DNA from: Bog-532 sp963732345
Lineage (GTDB): Bacteria > Actinomycetota > Actinomycetes > Streptosporangiales > Streptosporangiaceae
Reading direction: 5' to 3'
Assembly (NCBI GenBank): GCA_963732345.1
Contig: CAVSZI010000018.1
Coordinates: forward strand, 310,001-374,000
DNA length: 64,000 nt
Below, one piece after another: positions 29,322 through 37,084 of this stretch (position 1 is its first letter; every line of letters begins with the position of its first letter). The notes below the pieces were generated by a model. The model was not told the DNA's origin, made no database searches, and saw only the letters and a program-made list of their open reading frames with translations. Both the position numbers and the translations under genes were made by a program.

Positions 29322-30590
29322 TCAGGGCATGCCGTAGGGGATCTCCGGGGAGCTGGCGGCGATCTCGATGAGGCGGTTGTATTTGGCGACGCGCTCGCCG
29401 CGGGCGGGCGCGCCGGACTTGAGGTGGCCGCTGCCGGTGCCGACGGTGAGGTCGGCGATGAAGGTGTCCTCGGTCTCACCGGAGCGGTGCGAGACGAACT
29501 GCCGGTATCCGGCGTCGCGGCAGATGGCCATCGCCTGGAGCGTCTCGGTGACGGTGCCGATCTGGTTGAGCTTGATCAGCGCGGCGTTGGCGATGCCGCG
29601 GCCGATGGCGCTGGTGATGATGGCGGGGTTGGTGCAGAAGTTGTCGTCGCCGACCAGTTCCACGGTCTGCCCGAGGCGGGCGGTCAGCGCGATCCAGCCC
29701 TCGTCGTCGTCCTCGCCGAGGCCGTCCTCGATGAGATGGACCGGGAAGTCCGCCACGATGCCGGCCAGCCGGTCGATCATGTCGGCGCTGCTCAGCAGCT
29801 CACCGGCCACCCGGTACCGGCCGTCCGGCTGGCGGAATTCCGACGCCGCCAGGTCCAGGGCGATGGAGACTCCGCCGGGCCCGGTCTTATAGCCGGCGTC
29901 GCCGATGGCCTGGACCAGGAGCCGCAGCACTTCTTCGGGGTCGTCGATCTCGGGGGCGAACCCGCCCTCGTCGCCCAGGCCGACCGACAGCTTCCGGCCG
30001 GTCAGCTCGCGCCGCAGCGCGGCGTAGACCTCGGCGCCGGCCCGGACGGCTTCGGCCATCGACGGGGCGCCCAGCGGCGCGACCATGAATTCCTGGAAGT
30101 CCAGCGCGTTCGCCGCGTGCGCGCCGCCGTTGAGCACGTTGAAGTGCGGTACCGGCATCCGCGGGCTCACGCCCTCGGGCGCCAGCCACCGCCACAGCGG
30201 AATTTCTGCCGAGGCGGCCAGGGCGCGGGCGAGCGCCATCGAGGTGCCCACGGTGGCGTTGGCGCCGAGCCGGCCCTTGTTCGCCGTCCCGTCCAGCTCG
30301 ATCATCGCCTGGTCGGCCTCGGCCAGCGACGTCCAGGACCGCCCGCGCAGCAGGCCGGCGATCTCGGTGTTCACCGCGCCGACCGCGCCCAGGACGCCCT
30401 TGCCTTCGTAGCGGGTCTTGTCGCCGTCCCGGCGCTCGACCGCCTCCAGGGTTCCCGTCGACGCCCCGGACGGCACCCCGGCCCGCGCCGTCGTGCCGTC
30501 GGCCAGCCGGATGGTCACCGCGAGCGTGGGGCGCCCGCGCGAATCAAGAATCTCCAGCGCCGATACGTCCGTGACACCGAAATCAGCCAT
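29322..30590 (-). CDS. eno: Enolase (second copy type, under fluoride riboswitch)
   Basis: Converts 2-phosphoglycerate to phosphoenolpyruvate. 422 residues from ATG 30590. Catalytic and metal residues are present: LDFQEFMVAP, VGLGDEGGFAP, SIALDLAASEF, HLIEDGLGEDD, VGDDNFCTNP, and the lysine in ALIKLNQIGT. Ser and Lys of FVSHRSGETED and LKSGAPARGERVAKYN are also conserved. Some positions differ from housekeeping enolase (DDNF for DDLF, KSG for KTG). Fluoride plus phosphate inhibits enolase, so inducible extra enzyme makes sense. Its start overlaps the upstream 89-residue ORF by 8 bases. Confidence 0.92.
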   Translation of the reverse strand: MADFGVTDVSALEILDSRGRPTLAVTIRLADGTTARAGVPSGASTGTLEAVERRDGDKTRYEGKGVLGAVGAVNTEIAGLLRGRSWTSLAEADQAMIELDGTANKGRLGANATVGTSMALARALAASAEIPLWRWLAPEGVSPRMPVPHFNVLNGGAHAANALDFQEFMVAPLGAPSMAEAVRAGAEVYAALRRELTGRKLSVGLGDEGGFAPEIDDPEEVLRLLVQAIGDAGYKTGPGGVSIALDLAASEFRQPDGRYRVAGELLSSADMIDRLAGIVADFPVHLIEDGLGEDDDEGWIALTARLGQTVELVGDDNFCTNPAIITSAIGRGIANAALIKLNQIGTVTETLQAMAICRDAGYRQFVSHRSGETEDTFIADLTVGTGSGHLKSGAPARGERVAKYNRLIEIAASSPEIPYGMP

Positions 30591-30852
30591 TATCTGCTCC
30601 CGTAGGGTTGCTCGCCTGCCAGTGGGAAACCGGCCATCCGGGGCGGCCAGCCTGACCCTCGCAGATCATCCAGTCATACCAGCGGTTTTGGTAGGGACAT
30701 TTGGCCTTGCCGGACGAGCCGTCGGCCCATGGCACGCCGAAGCTGTTCATCGTCGTGTCCCGGCAGCCCGGTCCGTGCCGCGCTTTCGGCGTGAACTTAC
30801 AGCCGTCAATGTCTGGAGCGTTTGTATCCAGAACGAACCTTCGCGCGGCCAT
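30583..30852 (-). CDS. Cysteine-containing 89-residue protein between riboswitch and enolase
   Basis: ATG 30852 follows GGGAGG. The 89 residues contain four cysteines and four tryptophans and end with ADNG, overlapping the enolase ATG (ATGGCTGA). No family is recognised. Because the strong ribosome site belongs to this ORF, enolase translation is probably coupled to it. It could be a real small protein or a long leader peptide. Confidence 0.6.
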   Translation of the reverse strand: MAARRFVLDTNAPDIDGCKFTPKARHGPGCRDTTMNSFGVPWADGSSGKAKCPYQNRWYDWMICEGQAGRPGWPVSHWQASNPTGADNG

Positions 30853-30873
30853 GCCGCCTCCCGGAAGCTGGTT

Positions 30874-30941
30874 CCTGAGAGGCCATCAGCCGTATCGGCG
30901 GTTCAGAAGCGGATTGCTTCTGCCGGAGCCCCATCCGGCAT
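30874..30941 (-). ncRNA. Fluoride riboswitch with an extra stem, upstream of the enolase operon
   Basis: Read on the minus strand: GCCGG, then A6 U7, pseudoknot strand GGGGCT, CCGGC, then an inserted hairpin AGAAGC-AATCC-GCTTCT, GAACC, stem GCCG-ATA-CGGC, and TGATGGCCTCT. A6-U38 and A40-U48 are canonical. The pseudoknot has one G-U pair. GCCTC can pair with GAGGC of the downstream GGGAGGCGGCATG site. The extra stem distinguishes it from most copies here. Confidence 0.88.
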
Positions 30942-31042
30942 GTCCAGTCTAACGGGACCGGCCCCGGCCGCGACAGGGCCGAATGACAGGACTCGGCGGC
31001 GCTGGCGGGGCAACGGTACAATTGGTGAGCGGCGTAGGCCGC

Positions 31043-31130
31043 CGGCGGTGGGCCCCGCCGCATGCGCGCCTTGTGCGCATGCTTGCCGGAAGGCCAATGG
31101 GTCCTGTGCTCCAATCGGAGGAGGCAGGAC
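31043..31130 (+). ncRNA. Fluoride-type riboswitch, G6-C38 variant with extra stem, upstream of the PAP2/Nudix operon
   Basis: P1 is CGGCG/CGCCG (31043-31060). Position 6 is G (31048) and position 38 is C (31095); A40 (31097) and U48 (31105) are kept. The pseudoknot GGGCCC/GGGTCC differs from the other variants by compensating changes (two extra C-G pairs). An inserted hairpin GCATGCGC..GCGCATGC precedes the stem GCC-GGAA-GGC. GTCCTG can pair with CAGGAC around CTCC-AATC-GGAG, burying GGAGGAGG before ATG 31131. Confidence 0.82.
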
Positions 31131-31488
31131 GATGTCGGCATCTGTGGTGCGGTCTTTTGAAGAGCTGCGCCGGTTCGGCCGCCTGTGCTGGCTGCCTGCG
31201 GGCGGGCGCGGCAATGGCCTCGACGACGATGCGTGGGCCCCGGTCCTGGAAATCAGTGCGGCGGCGGTATCGTCTGTTCTGGCCGCACTTGGGTCCGCGT
31301 CGGTGCCCGCCTATGCAGCTCCGGGCGGTTGGGCCGGGCCGCGGTGCTCCGGGCGGGACCGCGAACCGGGCAGCTGCCAGCTATGGGTGGGGGCCAGCGC
31401 CTACGGCCGCGCTGAGGCGGTGCTGCTGGCCGTGATGCCGCATCTCGCCCGTGAGCTGGACAGCCGCGGTGACCGGGCGTGGCGATGA
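31131..31488 (+). CDS. Hypothetical protein, first gene of the riboswitch-controlled PAP2/Nudix operon
   Basis: 118 residues from ATG 31131 (MSASVVRSFEELRRFGRLCW), with GGAGGAGG upstream inside the riboswitch hairpin. It looks like a soluble alpha/beta domain: VLEISAAAVSSVLAALGS, then SCQLWVGASAYGRAEAVLLA. No family is recognised. The stop overlaps the PAP2 ATG (ATGA), so the two are translationally coupled. Confidence 0.75.
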
Positions 31489-32066
31489 CGACAGCGCGGC
31501 GCGTGTGCGGGGCTGTGACGGCCTTTGCTGGTGTCGCGATCGCCGCGTCGCTGGTCGGCGAGCGCGGCCCGCTGGCGGACGCCGATCATGCGGCGTTCGC
31601 CGCTGTCCGGGCCCGGCGCAGCCAGGCCGGCGTCATCGCCGCCCGCGGGATCAGTGCCCTCGCCGAGCCGGGCGTGACCTATCCCGCGGCCATCGTGGCG
31701 GGAATCGGCGCCTCCCGCCGTGCGGGCTGGCGACGGGCTTGCGTTCCGCTCCTGGTGGTGGCGACGGGTGCGGCGGCCCGGCGTCGCCTGTCGCGGGTGA
31801 TCGCCCGGCCGCGTCCGCCGGCCGCCGCCTGGCTCATCGAGCCTGAGGGTTTCAGCCTGCCATCGAAGCACACCACCATCGCCGCTCTCACGGCTGGTGC
31901 ATGCGTCCGGGCGGCCGGTGCGCGGGGCCCTCGGTACGCGGCGCCGGCGCTGGCCGCGGCGGCCGTGGGGGCCAGCCGCGTGTATCTGGGGGTGCACTGG
32001 CCGGCAGACGTGCTCACGGGCTGGATGTTCGCCGCGGGCTGGCTATGGCTCACCGATCCAGGATGA
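31485..32066 (+). CDS. PAP2-superfamily membrane phosphatase
   Basis: 193 residues from ATG 31485. The three phosphatase motifs are visible: RRLSRVIARPRP (first motif, with Arg in the usual Lys position), LPSKHT, and ASRVYLGVHWPADVLTGW. Several hydrophobic segments place it in the membrane. Family members dephosphorylate lipid phosphates such as undecaprenyl diphosphate or phosphatidate. Within a fluoride-inducible operon it may offset inhibition of phosphoryl-transfer enzymes, but the substrate is unknown. Confidence 0.88.
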   Translation: MTTARRVCGAVTAFAGVAIAASLVGERGPLADADHAAFAAVRARRSQAGVIAARGISALAEPGVTYPAAIVAGIGASRRAGWRRACVPLLVVATGAAARRRLSRVIARPRPPAAAWLIEPEGFSLPSKHTTIAALTAGACVRAAGARGPRYAAPALAAAAVGASRVYLGVHWPADVLTGWMFAAGWLWLTDPG

Positions 32067-32180
32067 CCTGAACCGTGGGCTTTACCGCCCGTCCTGCCGG
32101 CTGCCCGCCGGCCGGCGGGTGCCTGGCCACCCGAACGATGCCCTGCCCAACCAGCCGTGAGGAACAGGAAGGTAACGCCC

Positions 32181-32678
32181 ATGGACACATCGGAAGGCAC
32201 CGACGTGCGCTGCTCAACCGTCGTATTCCGTGATGACGCGCTCTTGCTCATCCACCGTGTCCGGGACGGCGCGGATGACTGGACACTGCCCGGGGGAACG
32301 CCGCATGCCGGCGAGAGCATGGCCGCGTGCGCGAGGCGGGAGACCCGCGAAGAGACCGGGCTGACGGTCGAGCCGACCCGGGTGGCGTTCGTGCTGGAGG
32401 CGCTCAGGCCAGGTTCGGCGCGGCGCACGGTCGACCTCGTTTTCCTGGCCAGCCCGCTTGCGCGGGGCGAGCCCGATTCGCAGGAACCCGACCGGGAAGC
32501 CCGCTTCGTGCCACTTGAATTGCTGCCTGAGCTCAGCATGCGGCCGCCGCTGGCCGGGTACCTGCGCGCCCTGAACGCCAGCGGAGCTACGCGCACCGCG
32601 GCTTACCTGGGCAATATGTGGCGTCCGGCCGGCGATAACGGGGCACGTAGCCCTCTTATCCAGGAAGGGCCGTCATGA
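32181..32678 (+). CDS. Nudix hydrolase
   Basis: 165 residues from ATG 32181, with GGAAGG 8 bases upstream; a GTG at 32157 is less likely. The Nudix box is complete: GGTPHAGESMAACARRETRE followed by ETGL. Nudix enzymes hydrolyse nucleoside diphosphate-linked compounds. The stop overlaps the next ATG (ATGA). It is the third gene of the unit that begins at 31131. Confidence 0.92.
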   Translation: MDTSEGTDVRCSTVVFRDDALLLIHRVRDGADDWTLPGGTPHAGESMAACARRETREETGLTVEPTRVAFVLEALRPGSARRTVDLVFLASPLARGEPDSQEPDREARFVPLELLPELSMRPPLAGYLRALNASGATRTAAYLGNMWRPAGDNGARSPLIQEGPS

Positions 32679-33058
32679 ATTGCCTGGAATGCACGGCAAT
32701 GATGCGGGCGACGTATACGGTCCGCGGCGCGATAGGTTGCTGCGTCCACTGCGGAGCCGGTATCTGCCTTGACCACGCGAGGATCGTGGCCCGGGCCGCC
32801 CAGCCAGTGGGCGTGGTTCCGCGGTCGCGCGGCGCGCGTCGTGTCATGTGCGCCACCTGTTACACCGCGTCAGACGCTGACGGGGCCACTGCCTGGACTG
32901 ATACTGTCCTTGCTCCCGCGGATCAGAACGGGTCGGCCAGCAAGCGCGGCGTGGCAGCATTCGTGCTGGCACTGACCGCCCGGGCTGACAGCCCGGGCGG
33001 TCGCAGATCTGGTGCGAGCCGCCGCCGGCGGGCATTCGGCCGGCGCTGGCCGCTGTGA
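32675..33058 (+). CDS. DUF2180-like cysteine-rich protein (copy 1)
   Basis: 127 residues starting MNCLECTAMMRATYTVRGAI. The zinc-finger pattern is CLEC, CCVHCGAGICLDH, then MCATCY near residue 60. This is the small cysteine-rich DUF2180 type, common in archaea and actinobacteria, with no known function. The last 50 residues are basic and Ser/Gly-rich and may be accidental extension. A second DUF2180-like gene at 42243 is also under a fluoride riboswitch. Confidence 0.75.
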   Translation: MNCLECTAMMRATYTVRGAIGCCVHCGAGICLDHARIVARAAQPVGVVPRSRGARRVMCATCYTASDADGATAWTDTVLAPADQNGSASKRGVAAFVLALTARADSPGGRRSGASRRRRAFGRRWPL

Positions 33059-33298
33059 CGTGCGCCCGGAACCGGTTGCGGGCTACTTGACCGGCGGCGG
33101 CTCGTCGGGGAGAATTTCGCGACCGAAGATCGCAGCGATGACATCGCCGGCGGCGTGGTACGGGCCCCGCAGCTGTGTCCCTTGGCGGCTACATGGGGAC
33201 GGGCCGGCCCGGAACAGCCGGGTAATGGTTAGCGGTGAGAACACTCCCGGCTGTCCGGTAGGCCGATCGCGGCCAGCGTGGCCGTAGAATCAGGGTCA

Positions 33299-33377
33299 CG
33301 GTGATGGAGCTCGCCGGATTCGCCCTGGTGGCTGATGGCTCCTGTTGACCGCCTTAGCGGCCGGAACGCAGGAGGGC
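33299..33377 (+). ncRNA. Fluoride riboswitch upstream of MutS-like pair 1
   Basis: P1 CGGTG/CGCCG, A6 U7 (33304-33305), pseudoknot GGAGCT/GGCTCC, stem GCC/GGC, then TGATGGCTCCT with canonical U38, A40 and U48. Downstream CAGGAGGGC is complementary to GCTCCTG, with CCGC-CTTA-GCGG nested inside. The ribosome site for the first downstream ATG (33378) is therefore masked when no ligand is bound. Confidence 0.87.
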
Positions 33378-33382
33378 ATGTC

Positions 33383-33523
33383 ATGGCGCAGCGAGCATCC
33401 AGGAGCCGGGGTCCGAAAGACATCTTTTCCCGGTGCTGTCAGGCTGCGGCCCTGCGGCGCGGTCTGTCTGGTGCTGCTTCCCGGTCGGCCGCTTGGCCGC
33501 TCGATGCCTGGCGGCACTGGTGA
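33383..33523 (+). CDS. Possible 46-residue leader ORF before MutS-like pair 1
   Basis: ATG 33383 (MAQRASRSRGPKDIFSRCCQ) lies just after GGAGG. An overlapping ATG at 33378 in another frame reads 68 residues to 33584. Neither resembles a known protein. The riboswitch acts on this ribosome site, while the MutS-like start is about 230 bases further on, so one of these is probably a leader or decayed gene. Confidence 0.35.
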   Translation: MAQRASRSRGPKDIFSRCCQAAALRRGLSGAASRSAAWPLDAWRHW

Positions 33524-33614
33524 GTGGTGCCTCGCGGGGCGGGACGCTGAGGGCCTCCCGCGAGCGGCCCAAGGTCCGGGCTGAGGCGCTGACCGCCACT
33601 GGGGCTGAGCCCTA

Positions 33615-35315
33615 GTGACCAGGCCGGCCGATGACCGTGCTGCTGGGCGGCAAGCCCAGCCGCCGCCAGCCGGGGACTCACCGGCGAGCAGCAACAGTGC
33701 GGCCCGCCCTGACAGCCTAGAAGGCGCGCCCTCCGGCCGGCCGCAGGCCGGCGTTTCACCCCCGGGAGGTAGTGGTCACTTCTCCAGCTTGTTGTGCCCA
33801 GAGGCGCCGGCGGCCCTGGGCGCGGGGAGGCAGGACCAGGATCGCTCCTTCGCGCGGGATCTGAACCTGGATCAGATCGTGGCGGCGGTCGCGGGTGATC
33901 GTGAGGAGCGTGATCTCATCACGGAGGTTCTGTTCGGCCAACTGCGCGATGCCGGCGCCGTGCGCTACCGCCAGGAGGTTTTCCAGGACTTGGAGGACCC
34001 TGCCCTGTTCGATGAAGTCCAGCGCTTCGCCGGGCTCATGCAGGAGGTGCGCGCCCGCCTGCGTCAGCTGGCGAAGATGCAGTACCGCCCCCAGCGGGAG
34101 GGCTGGCTGCTGGACGCGGCGGCCATCTACTGCGACGCGGTGCAGTCCCTGGCCGGGCACCTGGCCTCGGCGCAGATCAGCTCCCGCGGCCTGCTGGCCT
34201 TCCGGGAGTACCTGGCTGGCTATGCGGCCTCGGCCGGGTTCACCGCCCTGGTGAGCGATACGAGGAACCGGAAGGAGGCCCTGGGGCACATCCGCTACTG
34301 CACCCGCATCCGGGGCGGCCGGGTCGAGGTGAGCCGCGACCAGGATGAAGCCGACTACAGCGCCATGGTGCTCAAGACCTTCGAGCGCTTCAAGCAGGGC
34401 GCGGTGAAGGACTACCAGGTCCGCTACCGGACGCGACCGGGGATGAACCACGTCGCCGCGCAGATCCTCGAGCTGGTGGCCCGGCTGTTCCCGGAGGAGT
34501 TCACCGCCCTGGAGGAGTACTGCCGCCAGCACGCCGCGTTCCTCGATGAGGGCATCCGGCGCGCCGACCAGGAGCTCCAGTTCTATCTCGCCTACCTCGA
34601 CTACATCAGGCCGCTTCGCGCCGTCGGGCTGCGCTTCTGCTATCCCGAGGTCTCCGCCAGCTCGAAGGATGTCCGGGCCGCCGGCACCTTCGACCTGGCC
34701 CTGGCCCGCAAGCTCGTCGCCGAGCGCAAGCCGGTGGTCACTAACGAGTTCCGCCTGGAGGGCCGCGAACGCGTCTTCGTCGTGACCGGCCCCAACCAGG
34801 GAGGCAAGACCACCTTTGCCCGGACCTTCGGCCAGCTCCACCACCTGGCCAGCGCCGGCTGCCCGGTCCCGGGCAGCGCCGCCCGCCTGTTCCTGTCCGA
34901 CCGGCTCTTCACTCATTTCGAGAGGGAGGAGGACCTGGCCGAGATGAGCGGGAAGCTGGAGGATGACCTGGTGCGGATCGGGGAGATCCTGCGGGCAGCC
35001 ACGCCCGCCAGCATCGTGATCCTGAACGAGATCTTCACCTCAACCACCCTGCACGATGCCCTCTTCCTGGGAACGAAGCTGCTGACGAAGATCATGCGGC
35101 TGGACGCTTTGTGCGTCTACGTCACCTTCGTGGACGAGCTGGCCTCGGTCGGGGAGCCGGTCGTCAGCATGATGAGCACGATCGTCCCGGACAACCCGGC
35201 CGAGCGCACGTACAAGGTGGTCAGGAGGCCAGCTGACGGCCTGGCCTATGCGCTCGCCCTCGCCGAGAAGCACGACCTCACCTACGAGCGGCTTCGCGGC
35301 AGGGTCGCGTCATGA
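33615..35315 (+). CDS. MutS-like ATPase, subunit A of pair 1
   Basis: 566 residues in this frame. Homology with the subunit at 43378 starts near residue 54 (HFSSLLCPE), and the Pro/Ser-rich part before it may be untranslated; the start GTG 33615 is uncertain. The middle is the MutS core/lever helical region. The C-terminal ABC-type ATPase has Walker A VTGPNQGGKTTF. Walker B reads SIVILNEIF, with Asn in place of the usual Asp. There is no mismatch-recognition domain and no Smr nuclease. The stop overlaps subunit B by 4 bases. MutS-like genes are known fluoride-riboswitch targets. Confidence 0.88.
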   Translation: MTRPADDRAAGRQAQPPPAGDSPASSNSAARPDSLEGAPSGRPQAGVSPPGGSGHFSSLLCPEAPAALGAGRQDQDRSFARDLNLDQIVAAVAGDREERDLITEVLFGQLRDAGAVRYRQEVFQDLEDPALFDEVQRFAGLMQEVRARLRQLAKMQYRPQREGWLLDAAAIYCDAVQSLAGHLASAQISSRGLLAFREYLAGYAASAGFTALVSDTRNRKEALGHIRYCTRIRGGRVEVSRDQDEADYSAMVLKTFERFKQGAVKDYQVRYRTRPGMNHVAAQILELVARLFPEEFTALEEYCRQHAAFLDEGIRRADQELQFYLAYLDYIRPLRAVGLRFCYPEVSASSKDVRAAGTFDLALARKLVAERKPVVTNEFRLEGRERVFVVTGPNQGGKTTFARTFGQLHHLASAGCPVPGSAARLFLSDRLFTHFEREEDLAEMSGKLEDDLVRIGEILRAATPASIVILNEIFTSTTLHDALFLGTKLLTKIMRLDALCVYVTFVDELASVGEPVVSMMSTIVPDNPAERTYKVVRRPADGLAYALALAEKHDLTYERLRGRVAS

Positions 35316-36940
35316 AGGCCTATCTCCTGTACGAAGGCCAGGACTTCGACTTCGGCGCCGGCCTGCCTGCCGGCCACGAGGACCTGATCCAGGACCTGGA
35401 GCTGACCACGCTGCTGCGGGCGATGGCCGCCGGTGACGAGTTCGTCTTCGACGTGTCCGCGAAGGTGCTGCTCACCAGCCTCCATGATCCGGAGGCCATC
35501 CGCTACCGCCAGCGGGTCCTGGCTGACTGCCTCGCGCAGCCCGTGGTCATCCGGGAGATGCACGCCGTAGCGGCCGGCGCGCTGCAGGACAACCGGCATC
35601 TGTGGGGGGGGTACGGCGGCACGTACCAGGGTCCCTCGTCCAACCTCTCCGGTGCGGTCAGCTATCTCGAAGCCTACGTGGCCCGCCTGCGGCAGCTGCG
35701 GCGGATCGCCGACGACCATGCCGGGAAATTCCGCTCCGACGGGCTGCGGACGCTGTTCGCCACGCTGCACCGCGAACTGGACGACGAGTACTTCGAGGAG
35801 ATCAGCTTCCACCTGAAGCAGCTGTGCTTCCGCGCCGGCGTGCTGATCAGCGCCGAACTTGACCGGGACAACAGCGGGATCGGCTTCGTGCTGCGCGCCC
35901 CCGGTGACGCCCGGCGACGGTGGACCGAGCGGCTGGGGATCGGGCCGCGTTCCACCTACTCGTTCACCATCGCGCCCCGCGACCAGGCCGGAGGCCAGAT
36001 CCTGGAGGACCTCACCAGCCGGGGAGTCAACCTGGTCGCCAACGCGGCCGCCCAGTCCGCAGACCACATCGGCAGCTACTTCACTATGCTGCGGGCCGAG
36101 CTGGGCTTCTACGTCGGCTGCCTCAACCTTGCCGACCAGCTCGCGGCCAAGGAGGTACCGGTCGCGGTCCCCGATCCAGTACCGCCGTCGTCGCTCATGT
36201 TCTCATGCACCGACCTGCGCGATACCTGCCTGGCTCTGCAATCCCCGGAACCGGTCACCGGCAACGATGTGCAGGCCGACGGGAAGTCGCTGGTCATCAT
36301 CACCGGCGCCAACTCGGGGGGGAAGTCGACGTTCCTGCGCAGCGCCGGCCTGGCCCAGCTCATGATGCAGTGCGGGCTGTTCGTCACCGCGCGGTCCTAC
36401 CGGGCCAATGTGACCCGCGGGATCTTCACCCATTTCATCCGGGAGGAGGATGCCGGCATGACCAGCGGGCGGCTAGACGACGAGCTCCGGCGGATGAGCG
36501 CCATCGCCGGCCAGATCGAGCCGCACTGCCTCATGCTGTTCAACGAGTCCTTCGCCGGCACCAACGAGCGCGAAGGGTCCGAGATCGGCTACCAGGTCGT
36601 CCGCGCCCTGCTTGAAGCACAGGTCAAGGTGTTCTTCGTCACCCACCGGTACAGCTTCGCGGAGCGCTTTCACCGCCAGCACGCAGCCTCCACCCTGTTC
36701 CTGCGAGCTGAACGCCAGCCCGACGGGCGCCGGAAATACAAGCTCGCCGTGAAAGAACCTCTCCCCACAAGCTTCGGAGAAGACCTCTACTACCGGCTCG
36801 GCGGCTGGCTGGATGAGGATAAAGCCGTCACCCCGGCTGCCGCGCGAGCCGCCCCGGATGGCGAACTCGACGGCAGCAGCCGGATGCGGCAGGCGGGTCA
36901 GATCGCCGCCGTGGCGCCGGACGCGCCGGGAGCCGGATGA
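35312..36940 (+). CDS. MutS-like ATPase, subunit B of pair 1
   Basis: 542 residues from ATG 35312 (MKAYLLYEGQDFDFG). Helical core, then the ATPase: Walker A IITGANSGGKSTFLRS, and FTHFIREEDAGMTSGRLDDE with the signature-like region. Walker B CLMLFNESFAGTN again has Asn-Glu instead of Asp-Glu. H-loop FFVTHRYSFAERF is intact. Overlap with subunit A suggests an obligate hetero-pair, like eukaryotic MSH4-MSH5 in form but not shown in function. Confidence 0.9.
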   Translation: MKAYLLYEGQDFDFGAGLPAGHEDLIQDLELTTLLRAMAAGDEFVFDVSAKVLLTSLHDPEAIRYRQRVLADCLAQPVVIREMHAVAAGALQDNRHLWGGYGGTYQGPSSNLSGAVSYLEAYVARLRQLRRIADDHAGKFRSDGLRTLFATLHRELDDEYFEEISFHLKQLCFRAGVLISAELDRDNSGIGFVLRAPGDARRRWTERLGIGPRSTYSFTIAPRDQAGGQILEDLTSRGVNLVANAAAQSADHIGSYFTMLRAELGFYVGCLNLADQLAAKEVPVAVPDPVPPSSLMFSCTDLRDTCLALQSPEPVTGNDVQADGKSLVIITGANSGGKSTFLRSAGLAQLMMQCGLFVTARSYRANVTRGIFTHFIREEDAGMTSGRLDDELRRMSAIAGQIEPHCLMLFNESFAGTNEREGSEIGYQVVRALLEAQVKVFFVTHRYSFAERFHRQHAASTLFLRAERQPDGRRKYKLAVKEPLPTSFGEDLYYRLGGWLDEDKAVTPAAARAAPDGELDGSSRMRQAGQIAAVAPDAPGAG

Positions 36941-37011
36941 GCCGGCTGGGGCGCCCGTCCCGCGCGGACCTCAACGCCGGGCCCGGTGAGGGCCGCCTGG
37001 TAATCTAGAAG

Positions 37012-37069
37012 CGGCGGAGGGGCCCGCCGTCAATCGCGCCAGTGCCAACGGTCCCTGCTCAGCAGGGAA
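37012..37069 (+). ncRNA. Fluoride-type riboswitch, G6-C38 variant, upstream of ettA
   Basis: P1 CGGCG/CGCCG (37012-37029). G6 is at 37017 and C38 at 37046; A40 and U48 are conserved. The pseudoknot is GGGGCC (37019-37024) with GGTCCC (37050-37055). The stem is GCG-CCAG-TGC. TCCCTGC then folds with GCAGGGA (37052-37068), which overlaps the AGGGAAAGG ribosome site before ATG 37085. The core GTGCCAACGGTCCCT is shared exactly with the copy at 39134-39178. Confidence 0.82.
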
Positions 37070-37084
37070 AGGCGTGCGTGCGGC

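Noticed and set aside
29262..29325. A minus-strand sequence after the enolase stop reading AAACCGC..TGACGGTCCCTG, like the 3' half of a fluoride aptamer.
   Set aside because: The 5' half does not form P1 and the pseudoknot has a mismatch; no minus-strand gene follows. It may be a decayed aptamer.
33082..33200. Minus-strand frame ending GDVIAAIFGREILPDEPPPV that looks like a real protein C-terminus.
   Set aside because: There is no start or length to support a gene, and no family is recognised.
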